DNA from: DATKPE01 sp035524335
Lineage (GTDB): Bacteria > Bacteroidota > Ignavibacteria > UBA10030 > SZUA-254
Assembly: GCA_035524335.1 (NCBI GenBank)
Contig: DATKPE010000023.1
Location: 1-64,000 of the forward strand
Direction of reading: 5' to 3'
DNA: 64,000 bases
Part shown: positions 35,793 to 43,888 of the stretch, one piece after another
How positions within the stretch are numbered: the first letter of the stretch is position 1
Layout: every line of letters starts with the position of its first letter
Program-made: the position numbers and the translations under genes
The notes under the pieces: generated by a model
Seen by the model: the letters and a program-made list of their open reading frames with translations, nothing else
The model's database searches: none
What the model was told of the DNA's origin: nothing

Positions 35793-37166
35793 TTATTTGA
35801 CGTCCGGACGCATCAGACCCCGGAGCCTCTCAAGGCTCTGGGAATATTCCGCCCGCTCGTGCGCCGCCTGCCGCAGAAATGCCCGGATCGCATTGATGTG
35901 CTGGAGCGCCTCATCGATCTTCGGATTGCTCCCCTTCACGTATGCGCCGATATTCACCAGATCTTCCGCCTCCCTGTAGGTCGCAAGAAGATCCAGTAAC
36001 CGGTGGCTTGCCTGCCGGTGTTCCGCCGTGGTGATTGCCGGCATGACGCGGCTCACGCTCTCGAGAACGTCGACCGCCGGATAGTGCCCCGCAGAGGCTA
36101 GTCTCCTCGAGAGCACGATATGCCCGTCCAGAATCGACCGGACGGCATCGGCAACAGGCTCGTTCATGTCGTCCCCCTCCACCAGAACGGTGGACAGGCT
36201 GGTGATGCTCCCCCGCTTTCCGTTGCCGGCCCGTTCGAGAAGCTTCGGCAGCATCGCAAACACCGAGGGAGTGTACCCCTTTGTGGTGGGCGGCTCGCCG
36301 ATCGCGAGCCCCACCTCCCGCTGTGCCATCGCGAGGCGAGTCACAGAATCCATCATGAACATGACGTCCAGACCGCGGTCGCGGAAATATTCCGCAATGG
36401 TCGTGGCAATGAATCCCGCCTTGATTCTCACAAGCGCCGCCTGATCGCTCGTCGCGACCACCACCACCGACCGCGCGAGCCCGGCCGGGCCGAGCTCCTG
36501 GTCGATAAACTCGCGCACCTCGCGTCCCCGCTCACCGACAAGCGCAATGACGTTGACATCTGCGCTGGTGTCCCGGGCGATCATCCCGAGAAGAACGCTC
36601 TTCCCCACGCCGCTGCCGGCAAAGATACCGACGCGCTGGCCTTTTCCGCAGGTGAGGAGCGAATCGATGGATCGTATCCCCGTCGACACCGCTTCGCTGA
36701 TTCTCCGTCTGTCGAGCGGGTTCGGTGGCACATTGTGGATCGATCTCACTTCCGACGTGTGCACCGGCCCCTTGCCGTCCATCGGCCGTCCCAGTCCGTC
36801 CAGTACCCTCCCGAGCAGTTGATCGCCGACCCCGACCGAAAGGGTGTGACCGGTTGCAATGATCTCGCTTCCGGGGCTGACGTGCATCGCATCCCCGAGG
36901 ACCATCGAAAGCACCCTGTTGTCGCGGAACCCGACCACTTCGGAATGGCAGACATTGTTCCCCAATTTCGACTTGATGATACAGACCTCGCCGAGAGAGC
37001 AGTGCGGACCGACCGATTCGATCACGAGGCCGATCACCTGGGTCACCCTGCCGTTCACCTTCAGAAGATCGATCGTCTTCAGCCTGGTGAACAGCCGGTC
37101 CCATTCGTCCGGAACACCGGACGGTCCGGCTGTCGCCTCTGTCTCCGTGAGCGTCCCGTTCATCAT
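35793..37166 (-). CDS. fliI: Flagellum-specific ATPase FliI
   Basis: The product has 457 residues and is related to F1-ATPase beta subunits. Walker A is GIFAGSGVGKSVLL, Walker B is LDVMFMMDSVTRLAMAQREVGLAIGEPP, and GEPPTTKGYTPSVFAMLPKLLERAG is the flagellar/type III signature. It energises delivery of substrates to the gate. It is flanked by fliH and fliJ, its two regulators. Confidence 0.95.
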   Translation of the reverse strand: MMNGTLTETEATAGPSGVPDEWDRLFTRLKTIDLLKVNGRVTQVIGLVIESVGPHCSLGEVCIIKSKLGNNVCHSEVVGFRDNRVLSMVLGDAMHVSPGSEIIATGHTLSVGVGDQLLGRVLDGLGRPMDGKGPVHTSEVRSIHNVPPNPLDRRRISEAVSTGIRSIDSLLTCGKGQRVGIFAGSGVGKSVLLGMIARDTSADVNVIALVGERGREVREFIDQELGPAGLARSVVVVATSDQAALVRIKAGFIATTIAEYFRDRGLDVMFMMDSVTRLAMAQREVGLAIGEPPTTKGYTPSVFAMLPKLLERAGNGKRGSITSLSTVLVEGDDMNEPVADAVRSILDGHIVLSRRLASAGHYPAVDVLESVSRVMPAITTAEHRQASHRLLDLLATYREAEDLVNIGAYVKGSNPKIDEALQHINAIRAFLRQAAHERAEYSQSLERLRGLMRPDVK

Positions 37167-37187
37167 CCGTCTGTGCTCCGGCGCATG

Positions 37188-37877
37188 TTATCGCCCCGCC
37201 TGCCCAAGAAGTCCATCCTCAATGTTTTGGAGTTGGGTGAGCAGTTGTGCATCGATATTCCCCATCTCGCTTTCCAGAATGCATCCCCCGGGTTCCACCT
37301 TCTCATCCGATTCGATCAGAAGTTCCCGCACAGATTCCGATTCACCGACAATCTCGGACCTTTTCCCGCGCACAAACGGCTCATCCGACGGGTTGACGCG
37401 GAGCCGGACCTTGTCGACCCCGACGATCCGCCGGAACGATTCCCGGATCTGCCGGAGAATGATCTCCGGATGGGCACTGACCTCGCTCCGGATGATGCGT
37501 TCCGCCACGGCCACGGCGAACCGGATCAGATTTTTTTCGGCTCTGCTCTTCCACTGCGCATGCTCCTCCCCGATGGCGGTCAGCAGAAGCTCGATACGCT
37601 GGCATTCCTCCTCCGTTTTCAGCCGGAAGTCCTCCGTCAACCGCTGTTCCGTTTCAGCGACGCCGGCGGCGTACCCCGACCGGTAAGCGTTTTCGGCGGC
37701 ATCCATTTCGGCGGGGAGAGGCATTTCCCTGTCCGGTTCCTCCGCCGCCAGGACCGGCTCGCCGGGTCCCGCCGCCGGCTCCTCCGAAAGATCCAACTCC
37801 CGTCCGGCGCCGATCGGCCCGAACGGCACGACGTAGATATTCCGGACCCCTTTGCGCATTTTGAGGACGCTAGACAA
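37188..37877 (-). CDS. fliH: FliI regulator FliH
   Basis: The product has 229 residues. An acidic, Pro-rich N-terminus leads to YRSGYAAGVAETEQRL and a long helix, then a C-terminal domain similar to the stator of V-type ATPases (AVAVAERIIRSEVSAHPEIILRQIRES). It dimerises and holds FliI inactive at the C ring. The start used is a TTG overlapping the fliG stop by 8 bases with AGAGG upstream; an ATG 18 bases later (37859) is the alternative. Confidence 0.87.
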   Translation of the reverse strand: MSSVLKMRKGVRNIYVVPFGPIGAGRELDLSEEPAAGPGEPVLAAEEPDREMPLPAEMDAAENAYRSGYAAGVAETEQRLTEDFRLKTEEECQRIELLLTAIGEEHAQWKSRAEKNLIRFAVAVAERIIRSEVSAHPEIILRQIRESFRRIVGVDKVRLRVNPSDEPFVRGKRSEIVGESESVRELLIESDEKVEPGGCILESEMGNIDAQLLTQLQNIEDGLLGQAGR

Positions 37878-38895
37878 CGACCTCTTCCTTTCCGCCCCGC
37901 CCTGAAATCACAATTTCCCCCTGCTCTTCGAGCTGTTTCACGATATCGATGATGCGCTGTTGTGCGGCCTCCACCTCCTTGAGCCGCAGTGGTCCCATAT
38001 ACTGGAGTTCCTCCTTGAGAAGATCCCGGGCGCGTTCAGACATATTGGCGAAAATTTTATCCTTCAAAGGTTCATCGACCACCTTGAGGGAGATTGCGAG
38101 ATCCTTCTTGTCGACCTCCCGCAGGACGCGCTGGATCCCGCGGTCGTCAATGTTGATGATATCATCGAACACGAACATGAGCCGCTTGATCTCCGTGGCG
38201 AGATCCGGATTTTTCTGCCCGATGTGCTCCAGAATATCCTTGGCGATGGTCGGGTCACAGCTGTTGAGAACGGTGGCGACCGATTTGGATCCGCCGAGAT
38301 CGCACAATTCCTGCGTGATTTCCGAGGCGGCGATGGCATCCACGATCTTGCCCATTTCCGCAAGGAGGGTCGGTGAGACCTTGCCGAGCGTCGCCATCCG
38401 GAGCGTGATGTCGTTGCGGTTGTCGGAGGGTAGTTCCGCGATGACCTGCGCGGCCTTTTCCGGGCTGAGATAGGAAAGAATGAGGGCGATCGTCTGCGGA
38501 TGTTCCTTCTGCAGAAAGGTCGCGAGCTGGCGGTTGTCGGCTTTCCGAAGCTTGTCGAATCCGGTCCCGTTCGCGATATTCTTGACCTTCTCGATCACTT
38601 CGGATGCTTTCGGGGAACCGAGCGACCGTTCGATCAGTTTTTTGGCTTCCAACGGCCCCCCCTGTACCAGGAACGGCGCCGAACCGATCTGGTCGATGTA
38701 TTCGTTGAACACGTCCTCCACCAGATCCGTCGGCACGTCCTTGATGTTGCTGATTTCAAACGCGACCTGTTCCACTTCCTCCTGGGAAAGGTCCTTCATC
38801 AGTTTTGTCGCGGTATCCAGATCGAGCGAGAGGAGAAGAAGCGCCCCCTTCTGCCGTTTCGTAAGCTGTTTGATTGTCGATTTCTGCTGGCCCAT
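37870..38895 (-). CDS. fliG: Flagellar motor switch protein FliG
   Basis: The product has 341 residues with all three FliG domains: N-terminal (KQLTKRQKGALLLLSLDLDTATKLMKDLSQEEVEQV), middle with the EHPQTIALILSYLSPEKAAQVI motif, and C-terminal torque domain (LRLKEVEAAQQRIIDIVKQLEEQGEIVIS). It links the MS ring to FliM and contacts MotA. AGGGG precedes the ATG. Confidence 0.96.
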   Translation of the reverse strand: MGQQKSTIKQLTKRQKGALLLLSLDLDTATKLMKDLSQEEVEQVAFEISNIKDVPTDLVEDVFNEYIDQIGSAPFLVQGGPLEAKKLIERSLGSPKASEVIEKVKNIANGTGFDKLRKADNRQLATFLQKEHPQTIALILSYLSPEKAAQVIAELPSDNRNDITLRMATLGKVSPTLLAEMGKIVDAIAASEITQELCDLGGSKSVATVLNSCDPTIAKDILEHIGQKNPDLATEIKRLMFVFDDIINIDDRGIQRVLREVDKKDLAISLKVVDEPLKDKIFANMSERARDLLKEELQYMGPLRLKEVEAAQQRIIDIVKQLEEQGEIVISGRGGKEEVVV

Positions 38896-38912
38896 GCTTC
38901 CCCTGTCGGTTC

Positions 38913-40400
38913 TTAATTCTGGGTCAGCCAGATCTTCAGAAGCCGCGCCGCCTGATCCGGCTGTTCATTCACATATTTTGCGATCCTTTTCCGCTGGTCG
39001 AGCGAGGTGGAGATGATCTGATTGACGATTCCCTTCCCCTCGCCGCCGGCGGCGCCAGGGTCGCTCATGACCGTCTGCATGGCTTCGCTGTACCGCACTC
39101 TGAATCTCCGGAGGAGGGAGAAGATCAGGTAGAGGGCGCCGAGGATCGCCGCACCGATCATGACCTCCTCAACCCATTTCGGCGCTTCCCGGTAGACGAA
39201 ATCGTCCTTTTCGGCATGGTTGTCGAACGGCAGGTTCACAACCGAGATCTCGTCGTTCCGCACCGAATTGTAGCCGACCGCCCGCTTGATGATATCGGTC
39301 AGCTGGGCCAGCTCCTGCTGGGGACGGGGGATGTAGTCGACGGTCTTTTCCCCGTCCTTCTCCGTGACCTTCTGCGTACCGTTGATCAGCGCCGCCACCG
39401 AAAGCCGCTTGATATTGCCCTGGTTTTCGATGATGTGTTCGATCGTCTTGTTGATCTCGTAATTGGTGATCGTATTGGTCCGGTTGCCGTTCGACGCGCC
39501 GTTCTTTTCCTCGGTCGATTGCTCACTCCGGACGGTGGTATTATCGGGATCGTACTGCTCGAGCGTCCGTTCGACCTGCCGGAAATCGAGTTCCGCGTTC
39601 ACCTGGACGATGGCATTCCCTCCCCCGAGCACGCCGTCGAGCATCCGCTGTCCCTTTTCGGCCAGATAATTCTCCACCCTCTGCTGGAGCTCATACTGCG
39701 TGGAGGTCAGAGAGGCAAGGGTGTTCGCGCGGGTATTGTCGGAGAGCAGGGTGCCGCGCGAGTCGAGCACGGTGACGTTCGACGGCTCGAGCCCTTCCAC
39801 GCTCCCCGCGACCAGATGCACGATACCCTGGACCATTTCCGGTTTCAGCGGCCTGCCCGTACCGAGCTTCAGGACAACGGAGGCGGTCGCCTTCTTGGCA
39901 TCTTCGCTGAACAGGGTTTTCTCAGGAAACACGATGTGCACCCTCGCCCCTTCGACCTCGTCGAGCTGAAGGATCGTCCTCGCCAGCTCCCCTTCCAGAG
40001 CCCGCCGGTAATTCACCTTCTGGACAAAATCCGAAACCCCCAGATTCGTCCGATCAAAAATTTCGTACCCGATGACGCCTGTCTGCGGCAGACCTTCCCC
40101 CGCAAGCGAGAGACGAAGTTCGTACATCTGCGATTTGGGCACCAGGATCGTCCGCCCCTCGTTCTCGAGCGAATACGGTATCCCCTTTTCCTTCAGCTTG
40201 TCGACCACCTTCGATGCATCGGCGGGACTCAGGTTCGTGAACAGCATCCCGTAACTCGGCCTGCTCGCGAAGGAGACAATGACGGCGATCGCCGCGACGG
40301 CGGCGAGCGTCACCCCGACAATGGTGATCTTCTGCCGGAGCGTCAGCCGCTGGACAAATCCCGTAATCTGGGTCTTGATCTGATCCCGTTGCTCAGCCAT
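38913..40400 (-). CDS. fliF: MS-ring protein FliF
   Basis: The product has 495 residues with an N-terminal membrane helix (ITIVGVTLAAVAAIAVIVSFA), the YscJ-like ring-building motifs (YGMLFTNLSPADASKVVDKLKEKGIPY, AGEGLPQTGVIGYEIFD, LEGELARTILQLDEVEGARVHIVFPE), a second helix near the C-terminus (VMIGAAILGALYLIFSLL), and a C-terminal FliG-binding tail (QAARLLKIWL). It is the base on which the motor assembles. Confidence 0.96.
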   Translation of the reverse strand: MAEQRDQIKTQITGFVQRLTLRQKITIVGVTLAAVAAIAVIVSFASRPSYGMLFTNLSPADASKVVDKLKEKGIPYSLENEGRTILVPKSQMYELRLSLAGEGLPQTGVIGYEIFDRTNLGVSDFVQKVNYRRALEGELARTILQLDEVEGARVHIVFPEKTLFSEDAKKATASVVLKLGTGRPLKPEMVQGIVHLVAGSVEGLEPSNVTVLDSRGTLLSDNTRANTLASLTSTQYELQQRVENYLAEKGQRMLDGVLGGGNAIVQVNAELDFRQVERTLEQYDPDNTTVRSEQSTEEKNGASNGNRTNTITNYEINKTIEHIIENQGNIKRLSVAALINGTQKVTEKDGEKTVDYIPRPQQELAQLTDIIKRAVGYNSVRNDEISVVNLPFDNHAEKDDFVYREAPKWVEEVMIGAAILGALYLIFSLLRRFRVRYSEAMQTVMSDPGAAGGEGKGIVNQIISTSLDQRKRIAKYVNEQPDQAARLLKIWLTQN

Positions 40401-40403
40401 CGC

Positions 40404-40703
40404 TTACACCTGAATCCGCATCAGTTCCTGGTATGCAGCGAGCCCCTTGTTCCGGACCTCCATGAGGAGATCGAAACTGGTCTTCGCCTTTTCGACGGCA
40501 ATCATGACGTCGTGAAGATCGGTCGCTTCCCCGCTCACCATCCCCTCGATCGCCGCACCCGCATCGTTCTGCAGGTCGTTCACCGATGAGATGGAATCGC
40601 GCAGAACCTCGCTGAACGAACCCCCCGTTTCCCGTCCCGCTTTTGACGCTGGTGCCTGAGCCGACTGGCCGGGCAGAAGCCCGGATACCGGATTGATATT
40701 CAT
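40404..40703 (-). CDS. fliE: MS ring-rod junction protein FliE
   Basis: The 99-residue protein has the FliE C-terminal helices (DLHDVMIAVEKAKTSFDLLMEVRNKGLAAYQELMRIQV) and the SFSEVLRDSISSVNDLQ segment. It connects FliF to the rod. It lies 3 bases before fliF; an unidentified 100-codon gene separates it from flgC, where in most genomes flgC and fliE are adjacent. Confidence 0.94.
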   Translation of the reverse strand: MNINPVSGLLPGQSAQAPASKAGRETGGSFSEVLRDSISSVNDLQNDAGAAIEGMVSGEATDLHDVMIAVEKAKTSFDLLMEVRNKGLAAYQELMRIQV

Positions 40704-40706
40704 CGA

Positions 40707-41009
40707 TTATGCCATCCGATCTATGATTTTTCCGACCGGTCCGCCGCCGCCCGCCTGGGCCGCGTACCCCGCGGCATGCCCGCCGGCCTCCGGCAGACGC
40801 ACCGACGATTCAAACCATGCTTTTTCTTCCCGGGAGAGAATCTTCCCCGCGCCCGGACTGATGACGGCGGGATGGGCCTGGACGGACACCGGTTTTGTTT
40901 TCGCCGGTTTCTGATGCTTTCCGGCCGGAACCCCTGACCGTCCGGTGCGGGAGACCGACGCCGGCCCCCCTGCCGCTATCAGCATGGGTTGCACAATGTT
41001 GACGTTCAT
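40707..41009 (-). CDS. Small protein of unknown function between flgC and fliE
   Basis: The product has 100 residues with no signal peptide or membrane helix. The first half is Pro/Ala/Lys-rich and the second half has SREEKAWFESSVRLPEAG, a glycine-rich stretch and a terminal GKIIDRMA. The gene fits tightly between flgC (2 bases) and fliE (3 bases), so it is certainly co-transcribed. A disordered N-terminus with an acidic/aromatic short motif would fit a small rod-export or assembly factor; no function can be assigned. Confidence 0.7.
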   Translation of the reverse strand: MNVNIVQPMLIAAGGPASVSRTGRSGVPAGKHQKPAKTKPVSVQAHPAVISPGAGKILSREEKAWFESSVRLPEAGGHAAGYAAQAGGGGPVGKIIDRMA

Positions 41010-41011
41010 GA

Positions 41012-41509
41012 TCAGATCTCCAGACTGTCTTTCGCTATTCCTTTTTCCGCCGTGATAGCGACCACGTTCGCCTCAAACGACCTGGTGGTGGCGACCATGT
41101 CGACCATCTCATTCACAATGTTGACGTTGGGCATTTTCACATAGCCGTCTGCGTCCGCGTCCGGATGGCCGGGGTCGTACATCAACCGGAACGGGGACGG
41201 GTCGGTGACCTCGGAGCCGGCGACTCCCGCAGCCGTCGTGTCGGTTTCGGCAAAGTCCGCCGGATCCGCGGCCATATGGTTCTCATCGGTTCCCGTCAGC
41301 TCCAGTCCGGCCTGGCGGAGCACGGTGGAAAATTCCTGCTGATCGGACGCCTTGAACTGGACAATTTTGCGCCGGTAGGGTTCCCCGTTCTCAGTCCGCG
41401 TCGTCTCGGTATTTGCGATATTTTCGGCGATCGCGTTCATGCGCATCCTCTGCGCACGCAGTCCCTGCCCGCTGATGTTCATCGAGGCAAACAGCTTGTC
41501 AATCTTCAT
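41012..41509 (-). CDS. flgC: Flagellar proximal rod protein FlgC
   Basis: The product has 165 residues with the N-terminal motif (SGQGLRAQRMRMNAIAENIANTETTRTENGEPYRRKIV) and the C-terminal VNIVNEMVDMVATTRSFEANVVAI helix. A 20-residue acidic insertion (DPADFAETDTTAAG region) makes it longer than the usual 135-150 residues. It overlaps flgB by 4 bases. Confidence 0.95.
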   Translation of the reverse strand: MKIDKLFASMNISGQGLRAQRMRMNAIAENIANTETTRTENGEPYRRKIVQFKASDQQEFSTVLRQAGLELTGTDENHMAADPADFAETDTTAAGVAGSEVTDPSPFRLMYDPGHPDADADGYVKMPNVNIVNEMVDMVATTRSFEANVVAITAEKGIAKDSLEI

Positions 41510-41931
41510 GACTCTCCCTTGATGCTGGCCTGAATGCTTTTGAATGTTTCGTTCAGCTGGCGTGCCGCGAATTTGAACCGGATCTGATTCTTCGCAAGCT
41601 CCAGCATTTCCTGGTCGATGTCGACATCGTTCACGCCGCTCGCGGCCCCCGTTCCCGCCGGCTGTCCCGTCTCCTGCTCAGGGGAAACTTCGGGTGCGGG
41701 AAATGTCAGCGGTCCGACCGGAATATGCCGGCCGTCAGTCAGAACGGGCGAAATGGCCTTGTTATCTATGGCGTCGGTCAGTTGTTCCTCGAACTTCACG
41801 GTCTGCGGCCGGTAGCCGGGAGAACCGATATTCGCGATGTTGGATGCGGCCACCTTCTGCCGGAGCGCATAGACGTCGAGCGCCCTGCTGAGAATCGGAA
41901 TTTTGGTTTTATCGAACAGCGACATTTTCAT
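41506..41931 (-). CDS. flgB: Flagellar proximal rod protein FlgB
   Basis: The product has 141 residues from the ATG at 41931, which GGAGAG precedes; the frame is open to 41991 but those codons belong to the upstream gene's DNA. The rod motif (ALRQKVAASNIANIGSPGYRPQTVKFEE region) and the C-terminal LAKNQIRFKFAARQLNETFKSIQASI helix identify FlgB. Its start overlaps the stop of the small CxCG gene (ATGA). Confidence 0.95.
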   Translation of the reverse strand: MKMSLFDKTKIPILSRALDVYALRQKVAASNIANIGSPGYRPQTVKFEEQLTDAIDNKAISPVLTDGRHIPVGPLTFPAPEVSPEQETGQPAGTGAASGVNDVDIDQEMLELAKNQIRFKFAARQLNETFKSIQASIKGES

Positions 41932-42197
41932 CGGGTCTCTCCTTCCGGATGCCCCTCGTACTCCAGCTTTATCGCCGTCGTCACGCCGCAACGGCAGGTG
42001 ACGTGAACGTACTCGATATCCTCACCCTTCCGCTGAACCACCACTTCCGGCATGTGAGCGGGATCGCAGGTCTCGATCCGCTGACGGGGTTCCCGGGCGA
42101 TGAATCTCGACTTGATGATATTTCCCCTCACCGGAAGGGGATACATCTGCTGTCGATCGGGCGTTTTCATGTTTTCCAGCGGCACACGATTCTCCAT
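41928..42197 (-). CDS. Small CxCG-motif protein heading the flgB unit
   Basis: The product has 89 residues with no membrane segment. It contains a lone Cys (IETCDPAH) and a CRCG motif (HVTCRCGVTTAIKLEYEG), three cysteines that could hold a metal with a nearby His. It is the first gene after the sigma-54 promoter and its stop overlaps the flgB start, so it belongs to the early flagellar transcript. I do not recognise a family. An ATG at 42170 is an alternative start; the 42197 start leaves a leader of about 27 bases from the predicted transcription start. Confidence 0.65.
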   Translation of the reverse strand: MENRVPLENMKTPDRQQMYPLPVRGNIIKSRFIAREPRQRIETCDPAHMPEVVVQRKGEDIEYVHVTCRCGVTTAIKLEYEGHPEGETR

Positions 42198-42234
42198 TCT
42201 CTTAGCCTGCGATATTCATTGCAACCGCCCAATC

Positions 42235-42251
42235 TGCAAAGGCTGTGCCAG
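42235..42251 (-). promoter_or_regulatory. Sigma-54 promoter of the flgB basal-body unit
   Basis: On the minus strand CTGGCAC-AGCCT-TTGCA matches the -24/-12 consensus at every key position with exact spacing. The predicted start of transcription near 42224 is about 27 bases before the first ATG. The gene for the likely activator begins its 3' end about 170 bases upstream. Confidence 0.9.
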
Positions 42252-42362
42252 AGGAAAAAGAAAAATCAGAACGGGAATGACTGCTGAATTATTCCGGTTT
42301 TGGAACGTTTACGGGAAAACGCAGTGAAGACAGGTCTGATGGCGGAGAAGAAGATGTCAACT

Positions 42363-42380
42363 ATTAGCCACTTGGCTAAT
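42363..42380. repeat. Perfect inverted repeat between the activator gene and the flgB promoter
   Basis: ATTAGCCA, 2 bases, TGGCTAAT forms a perfect 8-bp palindrome. It is 112 bases upstream of the flgB sigma-54 promoter and 39 bases after the stop of the activator gene. No T run follows in either direction. It could be an enhancer site for the Fis-type domain of the activator, or the stem of a weak terminator. Confidence 0.5.
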
Positions 42381-42418
42381 ATTGGCTCGTCAGCGGGGGT
42401 TGCGGAGGAAGGTGGATG

Positions 42419-43888
42419 TCAAAGCAACTGACGGCCGGAGATGGTCGGGCCGGCAGGCAGTTCCGGGTTGTCGGCGGTCCGGTACCCGCGCTCCCCTTCG
42501 ATGCCGAGCTGGGAGATTCGGTACCGGAGTTTGGACCGTGAAAGTCCGAGCACTTTGGCGGCCCGCACCTGATTGCCGTTGGTAATGGCAAGGGTTTTAA
42601 GGATCAGATCCTTCATGACACGGTTGATCGGCACGCCGGCATCGGGCACTTCCAGAATATAGTTGTTCGCGAACTGTTCGGGCGCCGCGGGCGCCGTTTT
42701 GCCGGAGGCGGGGATATTGAGGAATATGAAATTCTCCGCTTTCAGCAGATCGCCGTCATTCAGGAGGACAACCCGTTCGATCGCGTTGCGGAGTTCCCGG
42801 ACATTTCCTTTCCACCGGTTGTTCTCGAGGAGCAGAAGAACCTCCGGGCTGAGTTTCGGGACCGGTTTGTTGAATTTCCTGCAGTATTCCTCAAGAAACA
42901 CCTGAACCATGATTCCGATGTCCTCCCGTCTGTCGCGGAGAGGGGGAATTTTGATCGATGCGACGTTGAGCCGGTAGAAGAGGTCTTCGCGGAATCGTCC
43001 CGCCTCCACCTCGCGGGCGATATCCCGGTTGGTGGCGGCAAGGATCCGGACGTCGACAATGATCTCTTTGGTTCCGCCGAGCCGGAAGAAGCGCTGTTCT
43101 TCGAGGACCCGGAGGAGTTTGACCTGCATATCGGTGCTGAGCTCGCCGATTTCGTCCAGAAGGATGGTGCCGCCGTGGGCGAGTTCGAACTTGCCCTGCT
43201 TCATCCTGTCGCTGGCACCGGTGAACGCCCCTCTTTCATATCCGAAAATCTCGCTTTCGGCGAGATCCTTCGGGATGGCGCCGCAATTGATCCGGATGAA
43301 CGGTTCTCCGGCACGGGAGCTCTGTTCGCAGATATAGCGGGCGATAAGTTCCTTGCCGGTGCCGCTTTCCCCCTCGATCAGCACGGTGGTGGAATCGCTC
43401 GCGGCCAGCCGTTTCGCCATGTCGATGATGGCGAGCATTTCCTTGCTTCTGCAGATGATGCCGCTGCCGGGGCGTGTTTCGTTGATTTCCTGCTGAAGGA
43501 GGTCGATCTTCTTCTGGAGCCGTGCATGTTCGAGCGTTTTGCCGAGGAGGAGATTGAGGTGATCAAGATCGATCGGTTTGACGAGAAAATCGCTCGCCCC
43601 TTCCTTCATCGCCTGGACGGCGAGGGAGACGTCCGCATAGGCGGTCATGAGAATGATCGGGACCTGCCATCCTTCCCGCCGGATCAGTTTCATCACCTCG
43701 ACGCCGTGCCGGTCGCCGATAAAGATATCGAGAATGACGATCTGGGGACGGACCTGGGCGAGGAGGGTCAGAATAGTTGCGGCGGAATCGTGGCAGACCG
43801 GTTCGTATCCCCATTGGGTGAGGATTTTTCCGAGGGAATCGGTGATCAGCCGTTCATCGTCAATGACTAATATTTTTCCTTTGGACAT
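42419..43888 (-). CDS. NtrC-type sigma-54 activator, FlgR/FleR-like
   Basis: The product has 489 residues: receiver domain with phospho-acceptor D54 (VILDIFIGD) and KP lysine, AAA+ domain with Walker A GESGTGKE and the sigma-54 contact loop GAFTGA, Walker B LLDEIGEL, and a C-terminal Fis-type helix-turn-helix (NQVRAAKVLGLSRSKLRYRI). It overlaps the sensor kinase gene by 29 bases, so the two form a pair. The two sigma-54 promoters of the flagellar units nearby are its obvious targets. The symbol is withheld because several family names (FlgR, FleR) fit equally. Confidence 0.93.
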   Translation of the reverse strand: MSKGKILVIDDERLITDSLGKILTQWGYEPVCHDSAATILTLLAQVRPQIVILDIFIGDRHGVEVMKLIRREGWQVPIILMTAYADVSLAVQAMKEGASDFLVKPIDLDHLNLLLGKTLEHARLQKKIDLLQQEINETRPGSGIICRSKEMLAIIDMAKRLAASDSTTVLIEGESGTGKELIARYICEQSSRAGEPFIRINCGAIPKDLAESEIFGYERGAFTGASDRMKQGKFELAHGGTILLDEIGELSTDMQVKLLRVLEEQRFFRLGGTKEIIVDVRILAATNRDIAREVEAGRFREDLFYRLNVASIKIPPLRDRREDIGIMVQVFLEEYCRKFNKPVPKLSPEVLLLLENNRWKGNVRELRNAIERVVLLNDGDLLKAENFIFLNIPASGKTAPAAPEQFANNYILEVPDAGVPINRVMKDLILKTLAITNGNQVRAAKVLGLSRSKLRYRISQLGIEGERGYRTADNPELPAGPTISGRQLL

